Assembly: GCF_016428915.1 (NCBI RefSeq) | Contig: NZ_JAELTP010000043.1 | Coordinates: 1 to 43,996 of the forward strand | Origin: Pandoraea sp. ASV26 | Lineage (GTDB): Bacteria; Pseudomonadota; Gammaproteobacteria; Burkholderiales; Burkholderiaceae | DNA length: 43,996 nucleotides | Direction: 5' to 3' | Shown: in pieces, positions 43,740 to 43,996 of the stretch | Layout: the number at the start of each line of letters is the position of its first letter | How positions within the stretch are numbered: position 1 is the stretch's first letter | Notes under the pieces: model-generated | Databases searched by the model: none | What the model was told of the DNA's origin: nothing | The model's input: the letters and a program-made list of their open reading frames with translations, nothing else | Translations under genes and position numbers: made by a program

Positions 43740-43996
43740 ACCGCCACGCCCTCGCTCACCACGACGTGACCGTTCGCCACCACCCAACGACGCGGTGCAC
43801 GCGTGACGATGGCCTGCGCGGCGTTCACCGCATCGACCAGCACCAGATCGGCGCGCGCGCCCACATGCAAGCCATAGTCGTCGAACCAGCAAGCCCTCGC
43901 GCCCTGATAAGTGACGCAATCGAGCGCGATCTCCAACTCGTCGTCACGCCGCAGGTTGTAGCGCAGGCCGATCATCATGGCGCGCTCGAGCATGTC
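43736..43996 (-). CDS. Cytosine-deaminase-like amidohydrolase (C-terminal 86 residues)
   Basis: The gene runs off the right edge. The visible end DYGLHVGARADLVLVDAVNAAQAI...VVANGHVV is the closing beta-sandwich of amidohydrolase/CodA-type enzymes (G-x-x-A-D-L-V). It would deaminate or hydrolyse a nitrogen heterocycle. Active-site metal ligands lie outside the window, so activity cannot be judged. Confidence 0.82.
   Translation of the reverse strand, partial: DMLERAMMIGLRYNLRRDDELEIALDCVTYQGARACWFDDYGLHVGARADLVLVDAVNAAQAIVTRAPRRWVVANGHVVVSEGVAV

Overview
The window is GC-rich chromosomal DNA from a betaproteobacterium of the order Burkholderiales, family Burkholderiaceae. The protein wording (RNase E with a long Arg-rich and Ala/Pro-rich tail, OFA-family oxalate/formate antiporter, GlcDEF, OpgGH, YcgR-type PilZ protein) would fit Pandoraea or a close relative, but the genus is an inference. 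There is no integrase, transposase, phage gene, plasmid gene or CRISPR array. This looks like ordinary core chromosome with metabolic and transport loci.

Layout. 1-5360: a truncated HAD phosphatase gene overlaps rluC (leftward). rluC diverges from rne (RNase E) across a 621-bp non-coding gap that holds a strong hairpin, and rne ends in a clear terminator. 5484-9683: molybdenum cofactor genes moaA, mobA and moeA, with an unrecognised exported protein translationally coupled to moaA. 9799-10654: a small two-helix membrane protein and a GNAT acetyltransferase. 10778-17117 (all leftward): rmuC, a GhrB-type hydroxyacid reductase, an NhaD/ArsB-type antiporter, a lone lutC and pncB. 17377-18079: ferredoxin fdxA, then two tRNA-Asn genes with a consensus promoter and two terminators. 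18226-25663: oxlT (oxalate/formate exchange) with a very long leader, a GlcC-type FCD regulator, and the divergent glycolate oxidase operon glcDEF behind palindromic operators. Oxalate, glyoxylate and glycolate handling therefore sit close together, and the GhrB-type reductase is nearby.

25731-28133: a probable operon of DoxX, a YgiD-like extradiol dioxygenase and a LysR regulator, preceded by a perfect 13-bp inverted repeat. 28278-33103: a CorC/CNNM-type membrane protein, a c-di-GMP-binding YcgR protein, a LysE exporter, a cold-shock protein with a consensus promoter and 139-nt leader, and an NlpD-like lipoprotein. 33206-37434: opgGH (osmoregulated periplasmic glucan synthesis). 37811-39631: a divergent LysE/LysR pair around a 16-bp imperfect inverted repeat. 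39650-43996: a MATE efflux pump with an exported alpha/beta hydrolase, then a CynX-type MFS transporter overlapping the 3' end of a cytosine-deaminase-like amidohydrolase.

I saw no wholly new multi-gene system. The most unusual pattern is a set of short tandem arrays confined almost entirely to the intergenic gaps: unit lengths 9, 11 and 13 bp, a different unit sequence each time, in at least eight places. The unrecognised exported protein in the molybdopterin cluster, the two long inverted repeats at regulator promoters, and the long rne and oxlT leaders are the other points worth checking.
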